The notes under the pieces: model-generated
What the model was told of the DNA's origin: nothing
The model's input: the letters and a program-made list of their open reading frames with translations, nothing else
Database searches by the model: none
Shown: in pieces, positions 22,301 to 32,189 of the stretch
Numbering within the stretch: the first letter of the stretch is position 1
Layout of the letters: each line of letters begins with the position of its first letter
Translations under genes and position numbers: made by a program
Source of the DNA: Aphelidium insulamus
Lineage: Eukaryota; Aphelidiomycota; Aphelidea; Aphelidiaceae
Direction: 5' to 3'
DNA length: 64,000 bases
Assembly (NCBI GenBank): GCA_036784855.1
Contig: JAZDSV010000030.1
Span: forward strand, 15,001-79,000

Positions 22301-23363
22301 CTTGAAAACATCTCCCAGCCAGCCATTAATCTTTTTGGCCAGCGCGAAATCCTCATCAACTATCGCGGCATCCTTCAACTGGTGTAGCTGATGAATCCAA
22401 TTGGCCGCCGCATTATCGTGGTACAGCTCGGAACCAACAGCATCGCCGCTGGGTGACTGTGACATGGAGGGCTGTCGTTGTTGTTGTCGCTGGCTGGCCG
22501 GCAGTGCCGCTGGCGGAGGAGGATCCCTCACCGGTATTGAGTCGTCGGAGCCACTCAACGCGCGCTGCCACTGTTCATTGACCTTGGTCACACCGCGATC
22601 TGCAAAGGACACAACGGCGGGGGAGACGGGAGCAGAATCACCCAGCACATTGATGGCCACCAAGCCGACTTGGTTGAATAGGTTGTAGGCATTGACGTGG
22701 CACTTGTCCACAATGAGTTGAATGTACTCGGCATACACATCCAAGTGAATGCTCTTTAATTCCCGTGCGCGGAACTCGTTTCTCTAAATACGTATGTTAA
22801 TATCATACAGCAAAATGTTTGTCTATATATAAATATATAAATATATAACCAGACAGGGCGCACATACCGAATTATCATCCAGGCTGACAAAGCCAAGCCG
22901 ATTGAACTCAATGTCGCCCAGAAAGGACAAGTCTGCCACGGACTGCAGCAGCTGTGAGCTGAGTTGATGCGGTTGCCGTAGGTGAGGCGGTACGGCACTG
23001 GCATTGCCACCCCCAATATCATTCTGCTTGACGGTTGTGAATGGGATGCGATTGCCAGCTGCGACATCAATGCGGCACGGGATGCACGCGTGGTGTGCGA
23101 GCAGCTGCAGCTTGCGTATGCGGCACTTGCCATCCGTCAGCTGCAGTATCAGCTGCTGTGGGTACGAGCAGAATCTACATGGCATGAAACGATGACTATA
23201 GGGGCATAGTAAAGCCGTTGACTACTGACGCTTGGCTGAGCCAGCCGGTGGCAGAGGCTGCATGCTGTTCCGGATGCAGAGACTCGGGAGGATTGCTGTC
23301 TGCGTGGCTGGAGGCGAACAGCACGTGGAAGTTGAGTTTGCGCAGCGCGGGCGCCGCCGTCAT
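19361..23363 (-). CDS. CEP104: CEP104 centrosomal/ciliary-tip protein
   Basis: Seven exons: 23363-23230, 23174-22868, 22783-22301, 22243-21127, 21071-20336, 20266-20154, 20106-19361. The N-terminal jelly-roll domain shows CRIRKLQLLAHH, RARELKSIHLDVYAEYIQLI and NAYNLFNQVGLVAINVLGD. A coiled coil then leads to a long Pro/Ala/Ser-rich linker and a TOG-type HEAT domain (exons 4-5: MPPISGTTTAAQ to TLYNRHADLFRPFLLS). The C-terminal tandem zinc fingers are TCIFCEESNPLFTDQTLDTH, CPMLTKCPVCSHV, KCCATC and CHCTICTLK. CEP104 binds tubulin, EB1, CP110 and NEK1 and works at the growing ciliary tip. Its 3' end faces IFT52 across 120 bp. All introns are GT-AG. Confidence 0.93.
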
Positions 23364-24664
23364 TTGGCTGTGACAGTGTTGGGCGGATTGCTTTCAATTG
23401 AGACTATTAAATAAGACCATGGCGATGGGCATTAATAATTGATCCACTTAAATAAACCCCGTTTTAATCCGTTAACACTGTTAAAACCATTAAGACTGTG
23501 GACTCATCACACTGCAAAATACATCATGCACGTTGAAGCAATATTTATTTACAAAGGGCATACTGCAACTGAATTATGCACATTGAGCAATATACGGCAA
23601 ATGCATTACTACGATGAACAATACTTATTGTAGTTGGGCAGCATGTACTTCGGTGACACTTTTGGACCAGTAGCCTACAATATATGCCAAAGTGGTGTGG
23701 ATGGTTTAATACATATTTAGGTGCTTTATACAATAATTTTCAGTGTAATGAAAGTATAGATCTCTTATGGACAGCATAAACTTGTTAAAAGACCCTTTTA
23801 GCTATGTATATACGTTCAACCGTAATTTAAAGTCCTATCTGGTTATCTGGTAAGTGCCATACATGAATAGATGGTGACTTCGCGTCCAAAACAAATCATA
23901 GATATGGTCAAAGTGCACGTGAAGCACTCATTCGTGTTACATTGCAGATGTTTAATGTCACTAAATGTCTACTTATATCCCGAACACTATTGGAATGTTA
24001 TGATCTTTCATGATCTTTCTTTCGGGATCTTAATCATGCAACAGCTCTGACGTAGAATGGAACTAATACAATAGGCACCGCCCCCTACCGATGTTCAAGT
24101 TATATGCAAGTCAGTACTATATAAGATTTGGTTTAATGGAATCATGAAGCACTTCAGGTGAGAATATTCAGGCTAGTTGCCAACAACATCATCTGCAAAG
24201 CAATAGTACGGCTTTGCTGTTGCATCCACTGCATCAACATTTAAACCTTATTCACTGTCAACAACATCATTATTGATGGCTGCATCATTGCGAGAGTCTA
24301 GCGTACTCGGGACTATTTCAGCTTTCACGTTGCACGCTGATATGTACATAATCGCTGAAGCAATAATTGCGGCGTAGTCACGCGCCCGTTGAGATCAATC
24401 ATAGCGCTGTTTGCCGTTTTGCATCTTCATCAAGGCTTTGCCCACACGCTCGGTTTCTTCGTCGTCTGCGCGCGCTCGTGTCTCTTTGCTGGTTCTACTT
24501 GGTGGTGAAGCAAGTGGTTGGTTTTTGTCTGCACATGCGTAGATAGTAGTCGTGGTCCCTTTAACCTGGTCTGCGCAGAAACACCGTGACACTTACCCAC
24601 ACACACACACACACACCCACCCACTACACCACACTACACCACACTACACACCACACTCGATACC
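23364..24664. other. 1.3-kb divergent intergenic region
   Basis: Between the CEP104 and kinase start codons. Mostly AT-richer DNA without a coding signature. A leftward frame from 24589 to 24236 is open apart from one TGA at about 24397. It has no ATG start and is reported as a finding only. An (AC)n run lies at 24597-24616 just before the kinase ATG, within a pyrimidine/CA-rich leader. Confidence 0.5.
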
Positions 24665-26833
24665 ATGTTCAACAAGATAAAGAAGGCCGCGTCGGGCAAA
24701 GCAGACGCACCGGCAACAGCTGCAGCCACCACACCAAACAGCACAGCAGCCCCTACCACTCCCGCCCTGGTCACTCCGTCTGCGTCCACGTTGGCGGTGC
24801 CAGGCGGTACACCCGCCGCTCAGACACTTGCGCCGGGTGGCTCCACCGACTCTACTGTCGGCGCCGGTATCCTATTGGTGCGTGTGGTGGAGGCGCGTGG
24901 GCTGCAGCTCGCGGACGCCACCAACACCAGTGCGCCCTATGCGGTGATTGAATTCGACAAGGTGTGTGCTTGTGTATTGTGTGTATTCTCCTGGTCTGCC
25001 ATGGGTCTGACACTGTGGCTGCGTGCAGGCCGAGTTTGTGGCCGAGTCTACTGGTAATTACTGCGTAGTGCTCGTGTGTAGCGCTTATTCTGCCGCTTAC
25101 CACTGTATTGCACCGTAGGAGACATTACCGCACCCAAATGGCAACAGCGTGCCAACTTGTAAGTATCATTTATATAATCTACACAGTACTCTATGATAAA
25201 TAATTTAATCGCTGTATAGCGACGTGTCCCGGGATGCAGAGTGCACGATTGCACTGTACCAGCGCCAGGCCTCATCCACCGCTGCGCCCCGCATGCCACA
25301 AGCCTCACTACCCAACGCCGCCGCCCGTCTCACAAACAAGCCGGCCCGTGCGCCCATCCAGCATGCGGCCGAGACGATATTCCTGGGTGCCGTGCGCATC
25401 CGGCCCCAGTTCCTGGACCAGAAACCGGAGGACTCGTGGTACCCCATATCAAAGACATTTTCGGGTGGCGGTGGCGCCGGTGAACTTCACGTCCAGCTTC
25501 TATTCCGCAAATCTGGTGTATGTGTACCCATTTATTGATTTATTTGTACAGATCCTTATATTACATTGTCCAGGGCAAGAAAGCCATGTCGATCGACGAC
25601 TTTGACCTGCTCAAAGTAATTGGCAAGGGATCATTCGGCAAGGTGATGCAAGTGCGCAAAAAGGACACTGGCCGTATCTACGCCATGAAGATCATTCGCA
25701 AGGCCAACATCGTGGAACGTGCCGAGGTGACGCACACGCTGGCGGAGCGCAATGTCCTGGCCAAGATGCAGAGTCCGTTCATTGTCAATTTGAAATTCAG
25801 TTTCCAGAGTCCGGACAAGCTCTATCTGGTGCTGGCGTTTGTCAATGGCGGCGAACTGTTTCACCATCTGCAGAGCGAGGGCTGCTTCCATGAAGAGCGT
25901 GCCAAGTTCTACATCTCGGAGCTGCTGATAGCACTTGAGTGCCTGCACATGTACAACATTATTTATCGGCAAGTATAATAATGACTCATCATTTCATATT
26001 AACATTTTTTCTGGCAGTGACTTGAAACCGGAAAATATTCTGCTAGACTATTCGGGCCATATCGCGCTGTGCGACTTTGGACTGTGCAAGCTAAACATGA
26101 CCAAGGACGAGACCACAAATACCTTCTGCGGCACACCAGAGTACCTGGCACCTGAGCTGCTGATCGGCAACGGCTACACAAAGGTGGTAGACTGGTGGAC
26201 GCTGGGCGTGCTGCTCTACGAGATGTTGGTGGGACTGCCGCCCTTTTACAGCGAGAACACCAATGAAATGTACCGCAAGATTCTCTCGGATCCACTCAGG
26301 TGCGCAAACTATTATTCACTATGTGTATATATTATAACTGTTATCATCATCTTGTGAAACATTCTTACCACCGTTCAGATTCCCCGACCCGCAGACGGAT
26401 GGCGTGTCTGTTAGCGGCGGCGCGCAGGCACTGCTGGTCAGATTGTTGGAGCGCGATCCTCAAAAACGTCTGGGATCGAACGGTGCCGAGGAGATCAAGT
26501 CCCACCCGTTCTTTAGCAATATCGACTGGGAGCGCTTGGTGCGCAAACAGATTACCCCTCCATTCCGACCAGACGTGGTACGTATATGTTCCTGTCCTTG
26601 TTATTCAGTGCTAAACTCATTAGGCATCCGCGACTGACACGTCCAACTTCTCGGACGAGTTCACATCGGAAGTGCCGCAAGACTCGTTTGTGGAGGGCGC
26701 CCCGGCACTTAGCAAATCCGTCCAGGACCAGTTTCAGGGTTTCACGTATGTCGGCAACGAGGGCAACGCCATGTACGGCGCCAGTGTGCAGCAGAACCGC
26801 GGCACATTTGTGCAGCGCGGCGCTCTTGGATGA
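24665..26833 (+). CDS. AGC protein kinase, YPK/SGK type, with N-terminal C2-like domain
   Basis: Eight exons: 24665-24961, 25029-25053, 25119-25158, 25220-25517, 25574-25968, 26018-26299, 26379-26577, 26624-26833. After an Ala/Thr/Pro-rich leader comes a C2-like domain ([17 protein letters not shown] to [12 protein letters not shown]). The kinase follows: IGKGSFGKV glycine loop, AMKIIRK lysine, [10 protein letters not shown] catalytic loop, CDFGLCKL and the PDK1 site [14 protein letters not shown]. The C-terminus has turn-motif residues and the hydrophobic motif FQGFTYVG. Fungal Ypk1/2 share this layout and act under TORC2 and PDK1 in membrane-lipid homeostasis. The intron 25969-26017 splits the catalytic loop with a GC donor. 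Confidence 0.93.
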
Positions 26834-27182
26834 TGCAGTTTTGTTAAGTGGTTTAGTGCCGTGAATAATGTCGCAAACAACAGCACACACAAACAGTACA
26901 GTACAGTACAACGTTGACAAATGCGAGATAATAGAGAGCAAATAGTTGTGGCACGGTTCTTTTGTGCTCAAACAGTATTTACACACCTTATGTGTAGAGT
27001 TGTTAAGAGCGAACAGAAACCGGCTCGAGCGGCCGCTAGGTTCAGCTCGGTTCAGTTCAGGGCAGCCGAGCCGAGCAACCGGTTCCGCTCGAGGCCGCGA
27101 GCGAACCGATCACGAACTCTACTTATGTGTGCCAAGTGGCTTGCACGCTGCATTAGATTGTCTTGATTAAAATCACCCACTG
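26834..27182. repeat. GC-rich imperfect inverted repeat between genes
   Basis: No coding signal. Around 27028-27098 the words CTCGAGCGG and CCGCTCGAG frame repeated GGTTCAG/GAGCCGAGC units, giving an imperfect long hairpin (arms about 30 bases). AGAGTT and AACTCT flank it at about 26996 and 27117. It may be a transcript-end structure or a small mobile-element remnant. Confidence 0.45.
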
Positions 27183-27607
27183 ATGACAGACGCGCCACCT
27201 CTGCCTGTTACCGCCACGTTCCACCCGGTATTGCGCCGCGTGTACCTATATCACACCCATATGTATTGAACGGTCACAGGACGCTCTACTGGCGGTGATG
27301 AGACACGCGTGGATGGCCGATAATGCCAGCGGGGATGACGCAGATGCCAAAGGCACGTCCAAGAGAATTCATGACAACTGACGCCTACTTATTCTATCAT
27401 GTAGTCTCCAAGGACGCCATGAAGGCCACAGCAGAACTTTTGCGCTTATTCACATTGGGTAGGCACAAGCCATTATACATCTGACATCATATGATATCTT
27501 CAGAGGCTGTAGGTCGTGCCCAGGCACAGGCCACGGCCCAGGGCGCAGAATCTGTGGATGCCGAGCACTTGGAAATGGTCTTGCCGCAACTATTAATGGA
27601 TTTTTGA
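27183..27607 (+). CDS. CENPX: Centromere protein X / MHF2 histone-fold protein
   Basis: Four small exons (27183-27239, 27280-27352, 27405-27458, 27504-27607) encode about 95 residues. The conserved core reads DADAKVSKDAMKATAELLRL then FTLEAVGRAQAQA, and the family C-terminus is DAEHLEMVLPQLLMDF. CENPX pairs with CENPS (MHF1) as a histone-fold dimer at kinetochores and with FANCM at stalled forks. The N-terminal helix is FHPVLRR-DALLAVMRHAWMA. Intron 2 (27353-27404) only keeps frame with a GC donor (AAAG followed by GCACGT), and this gives the conserved K-V-S junction. Too short to be found without splicing. Confidence 0.88.
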
Positions 27608-28336
27608 CGCGTGCATATATGTATAGTGATGATAATTGTATTTGATGATTGCCCGTCAAAATCAGCATGTTGTCTATGAATTTAGGTGGCCCCCATTCCA
27701 TACGCGCACCAGCCACATTTGAAAAAAATTCAAGTTGAATAACGCGCCACTTCTATCCGTAGCGCATATATGTAGCGCACTATATTGCGATGCCATTAAT
27801 GTAGCTGCGCTGTGGTTGCATGCATTATTGATGATAGCTGTATATGTGTTACAAGCGTTCGAACGGCCGTTTTAAACACTCAACGCTCATTGGTAGTTTA
27901 AACGCTGGCTTCTCATTGGTAGTTTAAAGTTTTAAACTCTGGCTTCTGATTGGTAGTTTAAACCGGTGCCTATATGATTTGACGGCCATTTAGGTTCCTT
28001 GAATGTTACAATACTGTAATATTGTATTGTTATCCATCCGAAGCTTTATGCTGGTGACCGTAGCTTATCTGCATTATAGAACTTGGAGCCGTTTACCTAG
28101 TTGGAATAGATAACCATGCATAATCAGGCAATAGTGTCACGAAGTCTACTGCTATGCAGACACTACTGTGATATGATCATACAATGCTGTACAACTACTT
28201 TATACTTCGCCCTTTAAGCGCTCACTGTATTTAACACTGTTGCAGCCATCAAATGTGTACAGATCAGGTCGCCGTCAATTAATCACACACCTGTTTCACG
28301 CCGCCCACCGTTACACCTGCGCCATTGCACACACGT

Positions 28337-28378
<42 letters not shown>

Positions 28379-28433
28379 GCAGGGTCACCACGGCTGCTCT
28401 GGCCGCCTCAATTATATCCATCCGCTACATATA
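27608..28433. promoter_or_regulatory. Intergenic region with a triple ATTGGTAGTTTAAA repeat
   Basis: No gene seen in 826 bp. Three near-identical copies of CATTGGTAGTTTAAA (27888-27902, 27914-27928, 27948-27962) lie in one orientation. Each carries ATTGG, the complement of a CCAAT box. They are candidates for a NF-Y-type promoter array driving the downstream decarboxylase gene. A (CA)n tract occupies 28338-28377 just before the start codon. Confidence 0.5.
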
Positions 28434-31400
28434 ATGCAAAAGTTTCTGGTCAAGATTACCCTGCGGGTCTGCGGTATGGACTGCGGATTTCTTGTCCACA
28501 TGCATATGCGTCCATACATAACCCACATGGCAGTCATGCAGGCGCGAGATCTCACAGCCAAGGACAGAAATGGTATGTTCTTCACATATGCTTAACCATT
28601 GCATATGTGGTTATACATATATTGCAGGATCCAGTGACCCGTTCGTGGTGGTGTCGCTGTCACGGCAACTCACGCAAAAGACTCCCGTGCAGCCGCGCAA
28701 TCTGAACCCCGAGTGGAACTGCGTGATGGACTTGTGAGTGCATGTGTCTTATGCTGTACGATTATTGCATTGTAAATCTAATGGTGGTGCCTGTATTTAC
28801 ATAGTATTCCATTGATATCACCAACTCTATATGTAATAATATATGTACATACACATAGTGAGATCGACGCCGGGGCCGGGGTGCCGCAAAACATTCAGTT
28901 CGACGTGTGGGACAAGGATCGGGTGGGCAAAGAGTTTCTGGGACGCGTGGTTGTGCCGCTGATCGATCTGCGGCCAAACATTGAGGACATTGACGGCGGC
29001 AAAGACAATTCCACCACCTCCACACGCAATGATGGCAGTCCCACGCGGCAGCATTCGGCGGGTGGCCAGCACCAGCGGTCGCTTGGTGGCGGGAGTGGCA
29101 GCGGCGGGGCCACTTACTCGACACTCAGTTGCACCTACGCATTCCACGATGAGAGCAATGTGGCGGCGTGGTATCCGCTGGAGGCGCGCACGCGACGTGA
29201 TCGAGTGTCTGGTGAGCTGAAAGTGCGCATGGGCTGGGTGCCTGATGGCGGCACTGCTTCGCTGAACAGTGGCGCCGCCGATAGCTATGACGAGGACCAG
29301 CACCACGACGGACTGGAGTGGGTGCGCTACCATCCGTTCTGGCGCATACTGGACGAGGCACATGGGCGGCGTGTTCAACTGGCCTCAAACTTTCAGCTGG
29401 CTGCCGGCGACGAGGACGACGACATGTTTGACAGGTTGACCATTCGGAGTATGACACGCGATCTGTTGTTGCCGTCGGCTGCTGCGGGCGAGGGCATGGT
29501 GGATGAGACGGCGGCCGTTACTGCCGTGTCCCCCATCAGCGAGGTATTTCGCACTGATGAAGTGGAACGCTTGCCATCCCGTGGCGAACAAAACCTTGGT
29601 CTTGTGTGCATCGAGTGTATGCACTCATCGATTCATATTATATCCTTTAGTTAACCTATGTAGTGGTTAGTGCAAAGCAGCTGCCGCGCAGACGAAGTGC
29701 CATTCCCGGCCGATTCGACATGGATCCCTTTGTCACCGTTTCATTCGCCGGCAAGACATTCAAGACTCGCTTCATTCCGCACTGTCTCAACCCCACGTGG
29801 AATGAGAGTGTTTACTTGCAAGTATAAAGTTGCTCCGTGTTTATCAACTGACCATTTGTGCAGCAACGTGAAGCCCGGACATTTGGGATTTTCCATAAAG
29901 TTTTCCATCTACGACCACGACACTGGTGTGTTGTACATATATAACATCAATGGCTCAACATGGCATAGTGTCGCACAATGATTTTATCGGCGATTTTGAT
30001 GTCAAAGTGGAACACTTATTGGGGCCGTTTCTGCGCAATGAACTAAAGGGCGTGGATGGAGACATGTTGGAGCAAGATGTGGCCATCAATATCTACAACA
30101 GGAAGCCTACGGATCATGCAGCATTCCTGCGCATACGAGTAAACTATAAGTCTTATGGAGGTAATTTTCGACAAATGATTATTAAGGGAGTAGTAGTTGT
30201 AACTTGCGCAGAGCTCCGGCGCAAGTTTTGGCGTCGAGTCTGCTCACAATTCGACAGCGATGGCAACTCCAGACTCAACCGAATTGACCTTAGTGCGATG
30301 CTGGTATGTGTGCTAATCTTGTTTTACATTTTCTAATGCATTAGGAATCTATTGGCAGTGTGTCAAGCGACAAACTGATTACTCAGATTGTAATTGCATT
30401 ACTGCGCCTTCATTGTCATGTATTTACAAAAAAATTTTAGTTTGAGCAACACGGCCAGTCACCAGATGGCGATTTTGCCACTGAGGATCTGATTACTATC
30501 CTGGAAGATACAATTTGCGCCACTAATGGTCTGGTGGAGATCCGTGCTTGTCCCACATGTCAGCGGCCTTTTAATCAGGGCAAGTGCTTGGCCAGTGATC
30601 TGGATGCCATCACGCACATTGCGCTCTGCTTTGCCGATGATCGCACGGACAACGTGGAGACTTATTGTATGTGACGCAATGTATTATATATATGTGACTA
30701 AGGGCGCTTTAGTGATTGGGGGATATGCCACCGAGGCATTTGCGCAGCGCAAGTGGATATCTCGACTTGCGTCATACGTCAGCTTTGGCAAATACAAACT
30801 GGGCAACAACAATGGCAACATATTGGTACAGGACCGTAAAACAGGGCTGCTGTTGGAGGAAAAGATTCCAGTCTATGTGCGACTTGGCATTCGGCTCTTA
30901 TACCAGTCCAAAGCATCTCGTGGGGGTACGTGTCAAAATATTATCTGTCCCGACATTTACGTATGAAGCTGTGGAGAGCCGCATGATCAAACGCATGCTG
31001 CAGCGAATGACCATCAAACAAGGTCGCAAGTTCGAAACGCCCAATTCCGTGCGACAAATTGCACCATTCTGCCGCTTCCACCGGATAAATGTATCCGAAA
31101 TTTACCTGGATGGTGTGCCGGATGACGAGGAGGTGGAGGCCAAGGATCTGTACCGCTACTTTGCCAATTTTAACCAATTCTTCTACCGCCGCCTCAAGGC
31201 GGGCAGTCGCCCAGTCGATTCGCTGGACAATCCGCTGGTGCTGGTGTCGCCCGCCGACTGTCGACTGAGCGCCTTTTCCTCCATTGTACAGGCCAGGGAA
31301 TTGTGGATCAAGGGCGAGTCGTTCTCGCTGAAAAGTCTGTTGGACGACGACAAGATGGCTGCATACTATGAAGGCGGATGTCTGGGCGTGTTCCGACTGG

Positions 31401-31877
31401 CGCCTCAGGATTATCATCGATTTCATCATCCCGGTACGTAAGTGAATTTCTGAAGAATACAAAGATTCAACTAGTGCAGTGGATGGAGTGGTGGGAAAGT
31501 CCAAGCACATTGAAGGCACGTACTACACTGTCAATCCCATGGCCGTGCGCGACAACTATCTATCCGTGTACACGGAGAATGTTCGCACCATCACCTACAT
31601 ACAGTCCGATCATTTCGGCACTGTTGCCTACGTGGCTATCGGCGCCATGATGGTGGGCAGCATTGTGCTGACGGACAAGGAGGGGCAGCGGGTGCGGCGC
31701 GGCGACGAGCATGGCTACTTTGCATTCGGTGGATCAACAGTGCTGCTGCTCTTCCCACCTCGGCTCGGGATTGAGGGCAGGGCGGTGGTGTGGGACGATG
31801 ACCTGGTGAAGAATGCGGCTGCCAATGTCGAGACAGTGGTGGCCATGGGTACTCGCATTGGAATTGCATCAATATAG
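28434..31877 (+). CDS. Phosphatidylserine decarboxylase with two C2 domains (PSD2-like)
   Basis: Thirteen exons (the first three are 28434-28473, 28534-28572, 28628-28733). C2 domain 1: VMQARDLTAKDRN, GSSDPFVVVSLS, then NPEWN. C2 domain 2: LVSAKQLPRRRSAIPGRFDM, DPFVTVSFAGKTFKT, then NPTWNESVYFNVKPG. An EF-hand-like loop (DSDGNSRLNRIDLSAML) follows. The decarboxylase domain includes FETPNSVRQIAPF, YLDGVPDDEEVEAKDLYRYF, ADCRLSAF and the self-cleavage site FGGSTVLLLF, where Ser becomes the pyruvoyl group. It converts phosphatidylserine to phosphatidylethanolamine, presumably at Golgi/endosome or contact-site membranes as in fungal Psd2. Intron 29818-29863 uses GCAAGT. An in-frame ORF upstream of 28434 is only CA-repeat. 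Confidence 0.92.
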
Positions 31878-32010
31878 GTTTTCTCTCGAAGTTGTCTATG
31901 ACAAAGGAGATCATCCAATGGAGACCATATAATGTCCAAAAGGTATGTATGTAGGTCAGACTATCGTATATATGTACAATGCCTGGAATGACGAATCACA
32001 TCAAAAAATG

Positions 32011-32082
32011 GGGCCTGCCCGGGGATCGAACCCGGGACCTCTTCGACCCGAACGAAGAATCATACCACTAGACCAGCAGGCC
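32011..32082 (-). tRNA. tRNA-Pro (CGG)
   Basis: A 72-nt gene read leftwards: acceptor GGCCTGC/GCAGGCC, A box TGGTCTAGTGG, anticodon loop TTCGGGT (CGG), B box GGTTCGATCC, discriminator C. A T run (complement of AAAAAA) lies just downstream as a pol III stop. Confidence 0.95.
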
Positions 32083-32189
32083 TTGGTGCTAACAGCCGCA
32101 TCATTTCAATAATATAATTAAGTAATAGAATGTACAAATTCTACAACGGATCGCTTTTAAAAACACGCAGTCCATCATATTTAGACACA

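Noticed and set aside
24395-24400. TGA as selenocysteine codon
   Set aside because: No start codon, no SECIS-like hairpin seen, and no selenoprotein motif around it.
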